Assembly (NCBI RefSeq): GCF_014023275.1
Contig: NZ_CP054698.1
Coordinates: 6,161,001 to 6,225,000 of the forward strand
Length of the DNA: 64,000 nucleotides
From: Nostoc edaphicum CCNP1411
Lineage (GTDB): Bacteria; Cyanobacteriota; Cyanobacteriia; Cyanobacteriales; Nostocaceae
Direction: 5' to 3'
The position numbers and the translations under genes are program-made. Shown in pieces: positions 8,001 to 16,516 of the stretch. The number at the start of each line of letters is the position of its first letter. Position 1 is the first letter of the stretch. The notes below the pieces were generated by a model, which saw only the letters and a program-made list of their open reading frames with translations, was not told where the DNA came from and made no database searches.

Positions 8001-10334
8001 ATGAGACTAATTTCACGATCGCTACTCAAAATTAAGCACAGTAGTAAGATTATCCTGGCTGTGCTGTTAATCTGTCTGGTTGTCCGCCTCCTACCTTATT
8101 TTGCGCCCATTCGTGCCGCAGATATTGCCCAAAATCAGTTGGCAATGCAATTTAGCGATCGCAATGGTTTACCATTAGGAACATTGCTCACCCGTGACCA
8201 AGAGCATACATCAGTAGTACCACTAAATCAGGTTTCGCCCCAGTTTATCCATGCCATTCTAGCCGCCGAAGATAGCAGCTTTTACCATCATGGGGCGTTG
8301 GATATGAAAGCTGTTATCCGCGCCAGCAAAGAAGCCATCCACGCCAAAAGAATTGTTTCCGGCGCTTCCACTATTACTATGCAGTTAGCGCGGATGTTAG
8401 ATCCTGTGCCGCGTACTCTGTCAGGTAAAATGCAAGAGATTTGGCTATCTTGGCGGTTAGTAGCAGGGATGAATAAAGATGAAATTCTCTCTGCATACAT
8501 CAATCGGCTGCCGATGGGAGGAAATATATATGGTGTAGAAGCAGCCGCGCAGACTTATTTTTCCATCCCAGCTAGTGAATTGAATCTTGCCCAAGCTAGT
8601 TTGTTGGCTGCTATTCCCAATAATCCCACATACTTTAACCCTTATGAGCATTGGGAACGGTTAAAGCAACGGCAAAAATACGTTCTTAATCGGATGGTAC
8701 TAGAAAAACATATTAGTGGTGCGATCGCAGATCGAACATCCATCGAAAAGGTTGTATTTCAGTCTAGCCAACGAGGAATTATCGCCGCACCACACTTTTT
8801 ATTTTGGTTAGCAAATCAAATCCCCCCAACCCCCCTTGAAAATAAGGGCTTAACTCCCCCCTTTTTAAGGGGGGTTAGGGGGGATCAATCCGTTATTCGC
8901 ACGACTATAAATCGCCCTTTACAGCAGTTTGTCGAAGCACAAGTACAGCAGGTAATTTCTTCCCTAGCCGCAAACAACGTCCATGATGCAGCGGCGTTGG
9001 TGATTGATAACCGCACTGGTGAGGTTTTGGCTTATGTCGGTTCGCCTGATTACTTTAATGAAGCCAAACTGGGACGCAATAATGGAGTGCAAGCCCTACG
9101 TCAACCAGGTTCTACCCTCAAACCTTTTGTCTATGAATTAGCTTTAGAAAAAGGTTTAATTCGCCCAAATACTATTTTGGCAGATGTACCCGCCCATTAC
9201 GCAATTCCTGGTGCGAAACTTTATAGCCCAACCGATTACACCGAAAGCTTCCTTGGCCCTGTGCGGGTGAGAATCGCTTTAGCAAATTCTCTAAATGTCC
9301 CCGCAGTCCGCGTGTTAGAAAAAGTAGGTGTGCAGACTTTCCTAGAACGTCTGCATCAACTGGGATTTGAACACCTCAATCAAACTCCAGAACATTATGG
9401 TTTGGGTTTGACTCTCGGTAGTGGTGAAGTCAGTCTTTGGGAATTAGCTCGTGCCTACCTGACCATAGCACGACAAGGAGATGCGACTCCTTTAATAAGC
9501 ACATTTTCCAATTCCCCACTTCCGACTTCCGACTCCCGACTCCCCAACGACACAATATGGCAATTAATCACGAATATGCTCAGTGACGGCTATGCTCGTG
9601 CAACAGCTTTTGGTGTAGACTCCGTATTAAATTTACCCTTTCCTGCTGCTGTTAAAACTGGCACTTCTTCCAATTTTCGCGATACTTGGACAGTTGGTTT
9701 CACTACAGATTACACCGTCGCTACTTGGGTAGGCAATTTCAACGGTGAACCAATGCGACAAGTTTCAGGTGTGACAGGTGCAGCACCCCTGTGGAATCGG
9801 ATTATGTTACACCTGCATGAAAATCAAGAACCAGCAGATTTTCCGCCTCCAAAAGGTTTAGTGCAATTACCTGTTTGTGCAATTTCAGGATTACGACCAA
9901 CACCAGATTGTACATCAGTGGTACAAGAATATTTTTATCCTGAAGATAAAAGTAATTACGAACGTGAAAATCAATTCAATTTACCATCAGAGTATAATGA
10001 ATGGTTGGCAAAACAACAGCAATCGAATTTTAATTCTACCAATTTGAGAATTTTATCTCCCCATGATGGCGATTCATTTTTACTTTATCCAGGTGAAGAA
10101 ACGAAGCAAAAACTCGAATTCAAGCTAGTGGGAAATAAATCTGCACCTGTGGAATGGTGGTTGAATGGTGAAAAGTTAGATACAAATGCAACTAATTCTT
10201 TATTTTGGAATTTGCGTCCTGGTAAATGGACTTTGGAAGCGAGAAGTGGAGAAATGAGCGACAAAGTAAGTTTTAAAGTGGAGTTAGCAAACATTAAACC
10301 CACACGTCGAGGTTTTTCTATTATTAATTCTTAG
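8001..10334 (+). CDS. pbpC: penicillin-binding protein 1C (bifunctional peptidoglycan glycosyltransferase/transpeptidase)
   Basis: 777 residues. A membrane anchor at about 17-34 is followed by a GT51 glycosyltransferase domain with catalytic Glu90 in AAEDSSFYHHG. The penicillin-binding domain has STLK (Ser371-Lys374), SLN (430-432) and KTG (552-554). Residues about 690-770 form the C-terminal domain typical of PBP1C. It polymerises and cross-links peptidoglycan. It is divergent from the A2M gene, matching the widespread pbpC-A2M pairing. Two intergenic-type repeats are embedded in frame: a palindrome at residues 274-296 between the two domains, and a Pro/Ser-rich run at about 504-517 between the SLN and KTG motifs. 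All catalytic motifs remain, so the enzyme is probably functional. Confidence 0.93.
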   Translation: MRLISRSLLKIKHSSKIILAVLLICLVVRLLPYFAPIRAADIAQNQLAMQFSDRNGLPLGTLLTRDQEHTSVVPLNQVSPQFIHAILAAEDSSFYHHGALDMKAVIRASKEAIHAKRIVSGASTITMQLARMLDPVPRTLSGKMQEIWLSWRLVAGMNKDEILSAYINRLPMGGNIYGVEAAAQTYFSIPASELNLAQASLLAAIPNNPTYFNPYEHWERLKQRQKYVLNRMVLEKHISGAIADRTSIEKVVFQSSQRGIIAAPHFLFWLANQIPPTPLENKGLTPPFLRGVRGDQSVIRTTINRPLQQFVEAQVQQVISSLAANNVHDAAALVIDNRTGEVLAYVGSPDYFNEAKLGRNNGVQALRQPGSTLKPFVYELALEKGLIRPNTILADVPAHYAIPGAKLYSPTDYTESFLGPVRVRIALANSLNVPAVRVLEKVGVQTFLERLHQLGFEHLNQTPEHYGLGLTLGSGEVSLWELARAYLTIARQGDATPLISTFSNSPLPTSDSRLPNDTIWQLITNMLSDGYARATAFGVDSVLNLPFPAAVKTGTSSNFRDTWTVGFTTDYTVATWVGNFNGEPMRQVSGVTGAAPLWNRIMLHLHENQEPADFPPPKGLVQLPVCAISGLRPTPDCTSVVQEYFYPEDKSNYERENQFNLPSEYNEWLAKQQQSNFNSTNLRILSPHDGDSFLLYPGEETKQKLEFKLVGNKSAPVEWWLNGEKLDTNATNSLFWNLRPGKWTLEARSGEMSDKVSFKVELANIKPTRRGFSIINS
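8821..8885. repeat. C/G-tract palindromic repeat inserted in frame in pbpC
   Basis: A roughly 65-bp imperfect inverted repeat. The left arm TCCCCCCAACCCCCCTTG and the right arm AAGGGGGGTTAGGGGGGA pair almost perfectly. The same family occurs outside genes at 39510-39590. Here it is translated as about 22 residues (IPPTPLENKG, LTPPFLRGVRGD) and keeps the frame. Confidence 0.8.
9511..9546. repeat. CTTCCGA/CTCCCGA-type tandem repeat inside pbpC
   Basis: Successive units CTTCCGA, CTTCCGA, CTCCCGA and CTCCCC make a heptad run of the type normally found between cyanobacterial genes. It is translated in frame as a Pro/Ser/Asp-rich loop (NSPLPTSDSRLPND) inside the transpeptidase domain. Confidence 0.65.
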
Positions 10335-10344
10335 GTAAATAGCA

Positions 10345-10454
10345 TATAGCAATCCTAAATGAGTTGTGAAAATTTGCGTTGTCCAGATCCCCGACTTCTT
10401 TGAGAAGTCGGGGATCTAATTTTAATTTTTCATGAATGATTTAGAACTGCTATA
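10345..10454. mobile_element. MITE-like element, copy 1 (central AGATCCCCGACTTC palindrome)
   Basis: A 110-bp element with imperfect terminal inverted repeats (TATAGCAATCCTAAATGAG against the inverted right end TATAGCAGTTCTAAATCAT). Its centre is a perfect 14-bp stem, 10385-10398 with 10404-10417. A second copy lies in reverse orientation at 51666-51768, where ends and centre are conserved but the spacers differ. No coding capacity. It sits between the convergent pbpC and sensor-kinase genes, and the strong central hairpin may end transcripts. Confidence 0.75.
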
Positions 10455-10485
10455 GGCATCTAGATTTTCGGATTGCTATATTTGT

Positions 10486-12090
10486 TTAATGTGTCTGCTT
10501 GATAGGAATTTCAACCACAAACTCTGTACCTTCTCCTGGTGCAGAAATACATTTAATTCTTCCTTTATGTTTATCTACTATAATCTGATAACTAATAGAT
10601 AATCCTAAGCCAGTACCTTTCCCTATAGGTTTAGTAGTAAAGAAAGGGTCAAATAATCTAGTTTTAACTTCCTCAGTTATTCCTGAGCCATTATCTTTAA
10701 TGCTAATAATTATCCAATTTTCATTTTTAACTTGAGTATGGATAATAATAGAACTAAGCTGTTTTTCAATCTCTCCTTCTAAAAAGTCTATTTCTGGTTG
10801 ATAGAAAGCATCAATGGCATTACTCAGGATATTCATAAATACCTGATTCAATCCCCCTGGATAACATTCCACAAGAGGTAAGTTACCATAATTTTTGATA
10901 ATTTTAATTTCCTGCTTTTTATGATTTTCTTTTAACCGATACTGTAAAATCAATAACGTGCTATTAATTCCTTCATGAATATCAACCAGTTTCATTTCGG
11001 CTTCATCAATACGCGAGAAGTTCCGCAAAGTTAGTACAATTTCGCGAATACGTCCAGCACCAACTTCCATTGATGATAATATTTTTGGCATATCATCAAT
11101 AATAAACTCTAAATCTATCTCATCAATTAGAATATTTGTTTCTGGGCTTTCACTACAATATTGTTGCTGATACAGGTTAATTAAAGTTAGTAATTTCTGA
11201 CTATATTCTCTAACATAGAGTAGGTTGCCATAAATGAAATTAACTGGATTATTGATTTCATGAGCAACACCAGCAACTAACTGACCTAATGAAGACATTT
11301 TTTCAGTTTGAATAAGTTGTACTTGAGTGTGTTGCAATTCTTGTAGTGTCTGTTGTAGTTGAAAATTTTTGTATTTTAACTTCGCTGTTCTCTCTGCAAC
11401 TTGTATTTCCAATCTAGAGTTAGTTTCTTCTAAAGCAGCTTGAGCAAATTTTTTATCTTTTAAGTATTGCTGCAATAAATGCAATACTAAAAGCCATGCC
11501 GGAATCAACATTGCTAAACTTATAATAGATTCTGAAATTGCCCATAATATTCTTTGATAATATTCATCAACTTTCTGCTTTAACTGAAGCGAAATATTCT
11601 GCTGCCTTTTAGCAACGCCATTAGCATAAATCTGTTTATTGGTTTCATATTCACTACTAGAAAGTAGTAAAATTGCTTTTTCTTTGTTGTTTTTATTAAC
11701 TAAATCAAAAGATTGATATTCTATTGCAACCAAACGTTGATTAGCAGCATCAATTTTTTTGGCATCCTCATTTTTATATGCTTTAGGAGCCAGTTTAATA
11801 GATTCTTTAATAACATTATCAAGTTTAGGTTCAAATTGGCGATACCGTTGTTCCCAAAAAACGTTACCTGTAGCAGCATTCATGCGGGCTGACATCGTTA
11901 AGACTTCATCAAGATAGGTAATTTCATCACTCAGTGTTTGCAGTTTAAATTCATATTTAGTAATACTATTAAAACTATGATATGCTTGCCAGTTAAGCCA
12001 AATTTGAGGGATAAATAAGAGCAATGTCAACAGTACTGTTAAAGTTACAAGTTGAGAGGAAACAAATCTAAGTTTATAAGATAGGTGCAT
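10486..12090 (-). CDS. membrane-bound sensor histidine kinase
   Basis: 534 residues. TM1 lies at about 15-33, a periplasmic helical sensor region of about 150 residues follows, TM2 is near 186-206, and a coiled coil (215-262) leads into the kinase core. The phospho-accepting His is His277 in VAHEINNPVNF. The ATP-binding domain shows the N box (FMNILSNAIDAF), G1 (IKDNGSGI), F box (LFDPFFTTK) and G2 (GKGTGLGLS). It should autophosphorylate in response to a periplasmic or membrane signal. No response regulator is adjacent, so it is an orphan kinase whose partner cannot be named. The promoter lies in the shared region upstream of 12090. Confidence 0.92.
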   Translation of the reverse strand: MHLSYKLRFVSSQLVTLTVLLTLLLFIPQIWLNWQAYHSFNSITKYEFKLQTLSDEITYLDEVLTMSARMNAATGNVFWEQRYRQFEPKLDNVIKESIKLAPKAYKNEDAKKIDAANQRLVAIEYQSFDLVNKNNKEKAILLLSSSEYETNKQIYANGVAKRQQNISLQLKQKVDEYYQRILWAISESIISLAMLIPAWLLVLHLLQQYLKDKKFAQAALEETNSRLEIQVAERTAKLKYKNFQLQQTLQELQHTQVQLIQTEKMSSLGQLVAGVAHEINNPVNFIYGNLLYVREYSQKLLTLINLYQQQYCSESPETNILIDEIDLEFIIDDMPKILSSMEVGAGRIREIVLTLRNFSRIDEAEMKLVDIHEGINSTLLILQYRLKENHKKQEIKIIKNYGNLPLVECYPGGLNQVFMNILSNAIDAFYQPEIDFLEGEIEKQLSSIIIHTQVKNENWIIISIKDNGSGITEEVKTRLFDPFFTTKPIGKGTGLGLSISYQIIVDKHKGRIKCISAPGEGTEFVVEIPIKQTH

Positions 12091-12424
12091 TTTGATAATA
12101 TTTTTAGATAGATTATAGTTGAGGACTAACCAAATTTAATCCTCTCCTAAAACTTTATTCCAACAGTATTAATACTTAATAAAATGGTTAAATTTTTTGT
12201 AGTTGATTTTGATAGAATTCAAAAATAATCTCATTTCTTTAATTAAGAGAAATTCTTTTGCCAGAGACAAAACATAAATTATCAAGTTTTTTCAACCTCG
12301 AAACTCGAAAGTTGGACTCCAGAACCCGAAACTTGTACTAAAGATGTTGCTGCAATAGCTTTATCATGGTTTAGTTGATGGGCTGTTTCCCACAGTCCTG
12401 AATTCGATTTAGGCAACGAATTAG
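12091..12424. other. divergent intergenic region, sensor kinase / RCCR homologue
   Basis: 334 AT-rich bases without a gene. It must hold the outward promoters for both neighbours. No repeat, hairpin or known operator was recognised. Confidence 0.4.
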
Positions 12425-13255
12425 ATGCCAGAAAGTGTCAAACTAAATATTAAGTCTATAGAAAAGCCGCAAACTCAAACTATGACTCAGCAACCAACAG
12501 ATTTAGACAATAAAGCTGTATTTGAGCAGCTATGGGAGATTACAAAGGAACTCCGCCAAAAACTGGAGGCTCGTTTTCAGTTACATCCAGACCCTTCTGT
12601 TGAAAATTTACAGCAATACAGCAGTCTCGATGGCAATATGAAGGGTTCGCTCACCGCTTTTTCTGGGGGAGAAATTGATTGGTTAGTGCATTTGTGGCTA
12701 GGAAACGCGGAAAAATCAAACTTTAGCACCATGCGTCTCACCACTTGGTTGAAGTCGTATATCCAGGTTCCGCATTTGGCGTTTGAGTTTGGCACACTTC
12801 CAAATGCAGATATTTTCTTTTATATAGATTACATTCCCCGAACTGAGCTTTTAACCGATTTAGCATATCTCGATCGCTACTATGAGCCAGTTAACCAAAC
12901 ATTTTTAAAGTTGCAGGAAGATTCACGGCTCAAGTTATTTACCAGCAAAAGTGCATATATTCGCCTGTTTCAATCGCCTGCTAGCTTGTGCTACACAGGC
13001 GCACCTACCTTTGAGACTATCGAACTAACTCGCACACTTGCACACGAAACACTCGATCGCTGGCTAGCTTGGGTAGATGCAGCTGAACCTGTGCCAGAAG
13101 ATGCACGCACCGCTTTAGCTGCTCGTGATTTGTTGCTCCGCCGTACTGGTGCTGAACGCGATCCAGGTAATAAATTTGCCGCACAGATGTTTGGCTCGGA
13201 ATTGACAGATAAGCTTGTGCGATCGCTCTGGGGTGGCGATCGCATTGGTCATTAG
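12425..13255 (+). CDS. red chlorophyll catabolite reductase-like protein (bilin reductase superfamily)
   Basis: 276 residues. From about residue 80 it follows plant RCCR closely in pattern: GGEIDWLVHLWLG, a long middle block ending FFYIDYIPRTELLTD, then LAYLDRYYEPVNQTF, matching the plant order G-IDF, LDLPHRKDLV, DYLKEYY. RCCR belongs to the ferredoxin-dependent bilin reductases and, in plants, reduces the open-chain pigment made from pheophorbide. Cyanobacterial homologues exist, but their substrate is not settled to my knowledge. The first 20 residues look spurious; an ATG at 12482 (MTQQPT) is an alternative start. It heads a row with the nitrilase-like and aldehyde dehydrogenase genes on the same strand. 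Confidence 0.75.
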   Translation: MPESVKLNIKSIEKPQTQTMTQQPTDLDNKAVFEQLWEITKELRQKLEARFQLHPDPSVENLQQYSSLDGNMKGSLTAFSGGEIDWLVHLWLGNAEKSNFSTMRLTTWLKSYIQVPHLAFEFGTLPNADIFFYIDYIPRTELLTDLAYLDRYYEPVNQTFLKLQEDSRLKLFTSKSAYIRLFQSPASLCYTGAPTFETIELTRTLAHETLDRWLAWVDAAEPVPEDARTALAARDLLLRRTGAERDPGNKFAAQMFGSELTDKLVRSLWGGDRIGH

Positions 13256-13354
13256 TCCTTTGTCAGTTGTCCTTTGTCCTTTGCTAATGACCAAATACTT
13301 CTCTACGAGAGGCTGCACTAATCGGCAAAGCTCAGTACAAGTGACCAATAACCA

Positions 13355-13385
13355 ATGACAAATGACAAATGACAAATGACAAATG
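13355..13385 (+). repeat. heptad repeat (ATGACAA)n supplying the start codon of the nitrilase-like gene
   Basis: ATG triplets occur every 7 bases at 13355, 13362, 13369, 13376 and 13383; the last is the start of the next gene. Each of the first four opens a five-codon mini-frame (MTNDK, then a stop). The stop of the third overlaps the gene's ATG as ATGA. Possible effects on initiation are inference. Confidence 0.75.
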
Positions 13386-14417
13386 ACAAATAATCCAGAA
13401 TTCTACCGCGCTTTAGCACTGCAAATTACCTGTCATGCAGTCAACCAAACGAGTAATCGCCACGAAGCGCGATCGCTCATGCAAAATTCCATCAACCGCC
13501 TAGCCCAACAAATTGCTGCCAGTATCGCTTTCATCGGCTTCGATTGTCGTTTAATTGTACTGCCAGAATATTTCCTCACCGGTTTTCCGATGGGAGATTC
13601 TCTAGCAGGATGGGCAGAAAAAGCTTGTATAGAAATGGCTGGTGCTGAGTATGAAGCGCTGGGTAAAATTGCCCAAAAGCATCAAATCTTTTTGGCTGGT
13701 AACGCCTACGAAGTTGACCCCAACTTTCCCGGCTTGTACTTCCAAACCTGCTTTATACTTGACCCCTCTGGCTCAATCGTCTTACGGTATCGGCGGCTAA
13801 ATTCCTTATTTGCTCCCACACCCCATGATGTTTGGGATAAATATCTCGACTGCTATGGTTTAGAAGGAGTTTTCCCCGTTGCCAAAACTGCGATCGGTAA
13901 TTTAGCTGCTTTAGCATCAGAAGAAATTTTGTATCCAGAAGTGGCGCGGTGTCTGGCGATGCGAGGAGCAGAGATTTTTGTCCATTCCACCTCGGAAGTA
14001 TACAACAAAAACCTCACCCCCAAAGACGCAGCAAAAATCACTCGTGCCGTCGAAAATATGGCATACATAGTTTCAGCTAATACCGCAGGCATCGCTAATA
14101 TTGCCATCCCCATTGCTTCGGCTGATGGTGGTTCTAAAATCATTGACCATCGCGGAATCGTTTTAGCAGAGACAGGTGCAGGCGAAAGCATGGCAGCATT
14201 TGCAGAGATTGATTTAGGAGCATTACGCCGCGATCGCCGCCGACCGGGGTTAAATAATTTACTTAGCCGCCAGCGGTTTGAACTATACGCCGAAAGTTAT
14301 CAGCAGTCACACTTTTACCCCGCTAATACTATGCTGGAGGGAGAAGTAGACCGCAAACACTTCTTGCAAACACAGCAAGCCACCATTGAGCGGTTAGCCA
14401 AACTGGGGATAATTTGA
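13383..14417 (+). CDS. nitrilase-superfamily (carbon-nitrogen hydrolase) protein lacking expected catalytic Lys and Cys
   Basis: 344 residues with the nitrilase-fold layout. The catalytic Glu is present in VLPEYF (Glu62). The strand that normally reads YRK has YRRLN (Arg138). The nucleophile position, normally C-x-D before (F/Y)PEVAR, reads LASEEILYPEVAR, putting Ser179 where Cys is expected. So two of the three catalytic residues appear substituted. It is either a non-enzymatic relative, an enzyme with altered chemistry, or I have misaligned it. Family members hydrolyse nitriles, amides or carbamoyl groups. It lies between the RCCR homologue and an aldehyde dehydrogenase, suggesting one pathway. 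The ATG is the last of a heptad repeat series. Confidence 0.8.
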   Translation: MTNNPEFYRALALQITCHAVNQTSNRHEARSLMQNSINRLAQQIAASIAFIGFDCRLIVLPEYFLTGFPMGDSLAGWAEKACIEMAGAEYEALGKIAQKHQIFLAGNAYEVDPNFPGLYFQTCFILDPSGSIVLRYRRLNSLFAPTPHDVWDKYLDCYGLEGVFPVAKTAIGNLAALASEEILYPEVARCLAMRGAEIFVHSTSEVYNKNLTPKDAAKITRAVENMAYIVSANTAGIANIAIPIASADGGSKIIDHRGIVLAETGAGESMAAFAEIDLGALRRDRRRPGLNNLLSRQRFELYAESYQQSHFYPANTMLEGEVDRKHFLQTQQATIERLAKLGII

Positions 14418-14483
14418 ATTTGAATTTGGGAATGGGGCATTGGGCATTGGGCATAGGGAATGGGGATTAGGAAGTAACAACAA

Positions 14484-14556
14484 ATGACCAATGACCAATG
14501 ACTAATGACTAATGACCAATGACCAATGACCAATGACAAATGACCAATGACAAATG
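14484..14556 (+). repeat. heptad repeat (ATGACCA/ATGACTA)n supplying the start codon of the aldehyde dehydrogenase
   Basis: Eleven ATG triplets at exact 7-base spacing from 14484 to 14554, of which the last starts the next gene. The spacing puts ATGs in all three frames. The flanking 14418-14470 is another low-complexity run (GGGCATT, GGGAATG units). Confidence 0.75.
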
Positions 14557-15972
14557 ACAGAACCAATAGAAGTCCGCAATCCCCGAACTGGTAAATTTGA
14601 CTACGTAATTATCCCGCCGCCTCCAAGGCTGGTGGTGCAGCAATGTAAGCGCACGCGTCGGGCACAAATTCGCTGGCAGCAGTTGGGTTTAGAGGGGAGA
14701 ATTGAAGCTTTACAGCAGTGGAAGGAAGCGATATTATCTGGACGCGATCGCCTCACAGAAGCTTTGGTAAATGATACCGGAAGATTGTCAACCTCAATAT
14801 TAGAAATAGATTCCTTCCTCTCTAGCATCGATCGCTGGTGTAGGTTAGCACCAGAATTGCTGCAAGAATCTGCAAAAAACACAGCAATTCCCTTTATTGC
14901 CTTGCAACAAACATCCGTTCCTTATCCCCTCGTTGGGGTAATTAGCCCGTGGAATTTTCCGCTGTTACTATCTACCATTGATACCATTCCGGCATTGTTG
15001 GCGGGTTGTGCTGTGATTGTCAAACCCAGTGAAATTACTCCCCGCTTTGTAGCGCCACTAATTACAGCACTCAACACCGTTCCCAAACTGCACGATGTCT
15101 TAACTTTTGTGGAAGGAGCAGGCGCAACCGGATCTGTTTTGATTGAGAATGTAGATTTGGTCTGCTTTACAGGCAGTGTAGCCACGGGGAGAAAAGTTGC
15201 ACAGGCAGCTGCAAAACAGTTTATTCCAGCTTTTTTGGAATTAGGGGGAAAAGATCCTGCGATCGTTTTAGAATCAGCCAATTTAGAATTAGCAACCTCA
15301 GCAATATTATGGGGTTCCGTCGTCAACACCGGACAGTCATGCCTCTCAATTGAGCGAATTTACGTTGCAGACTCCATATTTGAAAAGTTTTATCATCAAC
15401 TAGTAGCCAAAGCACATCGCCTGGAACTAGCCTACCCTACGGTTGAAAGTGGAGAAATAGGCCCCATCATCGCCGAAAAACAAGCAGCTATTATTAGCGA
15501 TCATCTTCTAGATGCAGTGGAAAAAGGAGCAGTAATTCACTGCGGTGGTGTAATTGAAGACTTAGGTGGGGGTTGGTGGTGTCGTCCGACAGTTCTCACT
15601 CAGGTTAATCATTCCATGAAAGTGATGACCGAAGAGACTTTCGGCCCGATTATGCCAGTAATGCCTTTTGGCACAGTAGAGGAAGCAGTATCTTTAGCCA
15701 ATGACTCAATTTATGGATTGAGTGCTGCTGTATTCGCCTCAGAAGCCGAAGCTTTAGAAATTGCCCAACAGATAGATGCAGGTGCTATCAGTATCAACGA
15801 TGCTGCACTCACCGCAATTATGCATGAGGGAGAGAAAAACGCCTTCAAATTCTCCGGTATGGGAGGATCACGCATGGGTGCGGCGGCGTTGAAACGGTTT
15901 ATGCGAAAAAAAGCTATTTTGATTAAAACTAACACTACTAATGACCCTTGGTGGTTTGATAATGGGGAGTAA
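14554..15972 (+). CDS. NAD(P)-dependent aldehyde dehydrogenase family protein
   Basis: 472 residues covering the whole ALDH fold. The cofactor-binding part shows SPWNFPLLL, IVKPSEITP and the FTGSVATGR loop. The catalytic base is in LELGGKDP and the catalytic Cys in NTGQSCLSIERI. A C-terminal EETFGPIMPV and later NDSIYGLSAAVF complete the family signatures. It oxidises an aldehyde to an acid; the substrate cannot be told from sequence. It is the third gene of the row with the RCCR and nitrilase-like genes, which could mean a joint catabolic route (inference). The start is within a heptad repeat, with no clear Shine-Dalgarno. Confidence 0.92.
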   Translation: MTEPIEVRNPRTGKFDYVIIPPPPRLVVQQCKRTRRAQIRWQQLGLEGRIEALQQWKEAILSGRDRLTEALVNDTGRLSTSILEIDSFLSSIDRWCRLAPELLQESAKNTAIPFIALQQTSVPYPLVGVISPWNFPLLLSTIDTIPALLAGCAVIVKPSEITPRFVAPLITALNTVPKLHDVLTFVEGAGATGSVLIENVDLVCFTGSVATGRKVAQAAAKQFIPAFLELGGKDPAIVLESANLELATSAILWGSVVNTGQSCLSIERIYVADSIFEKFYHQLVAKAHRLELAYPTVESGEIGPIIAEKQAAIISDHLLDAVEKGAVIHCGGVIEDLGGGWWCRPTVLTQVNHSMKVMTEETFGPIMPVMPFGTVEEAVSLANDSIYGLSAAVFASEAEALEIAQQIDAGAISINDAALTAIMHEGEKNAFKFSGMGGSRMGAAALKRFMRKKAILIKTNTTNDPWWFDNGE

Positions 15973-15978
15973 CTAATG

Positions 15979-16020
15979 GCGTAGCTTGCCGCCGTACTCC
16001 TTTGGAGAAGCAAGCTACGC
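15979..16020. repeat. GCGTAGCTTGC inverted repeat
   Basis: Perfect 11-bp arms GCGTAGCTTGC (15979-15989) and GCAAGCTACGC (16010-16020) around a 20-base loop. It lies directly after the aldehyde dehydrogenase stop. It is a common cyanobacterial interspersed palindrome and may also end the upstream transcript. Confidence 0.65.
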
Positions 16021-16149
16021 AAAGCGTCTCCAAGAGTTGGCATCGCATTCTCATGCTGTTCAAAATATTTGTTTTACCAGAAGCGATCGCTTCGCCCATA
16101 GTTTCGTCCACGATAATCAAAGCACCTGGAAGAATTTTGATATTTTTGG

Positions 16150-16367
16150 TTCAGAACACGAGTCCATTCATTCAGAACATGAGTCCATTCGTTCAGAACA
16201 TGAGTCCATTCGTTCAGAACACGAGTCCATTCATTCAGAACACGAGTCCATTCGTTTAGAACACGAGTCCATTCATTCAGAACACGAGTCCATTCATTCA
16301 GAACACGAGTCCATTCATTCAGAACACGAGTCCATTCATTCAGCACACGAGTGAGTCCATTCGTTCA
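16150..16367. repeat. 21-bp tandem repeat (about 10 copies)
   Basis: The unit TTCAGAACACGAGTCCATTC plus A or G repeats about ten times with few changes. Because 21 is a multiple of 3 and the unit has no stop in several frames, it reads as heptapeptides on both strands: SEHESIH or QNTSPFI on plus, LNEWTRV on minus. Open frames of about 90-120 codons therefore exist on both strands (15986-16354 plus, 16074-16346 minus), but none has a known domain and they are best treated as by-products. The rest of the 15973-16516 gap holds only the inverted repeat and a HIP1 site. Confidence 0.85.
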
Positions 16368-16516
16368 CTTGGTCAGTAGTGCGGTGTTGAAGTATGGCAA
16401 AGACAGCCGGGAATATGAGATGACAGGCATCGCTGTTCGTTTCCTTGTCGTTTAACAATTAGTTGCACACTATAATAAATAGGGCGATCAAATGCTTTAC
16501 TTGAAAGCTTGCCTGT

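Noticed and set aside
16074..16346. 90-codon minus-strand frame of LNEWTRV repeats as a protein gene
   Set aside because: It is one of several open frames caused by the stop-free 21-bp tandem unit; no domain and no clear start signal.
16150..16367. CRISPR array
   Set aside because: Units are directly adjacent with no unique spacers.
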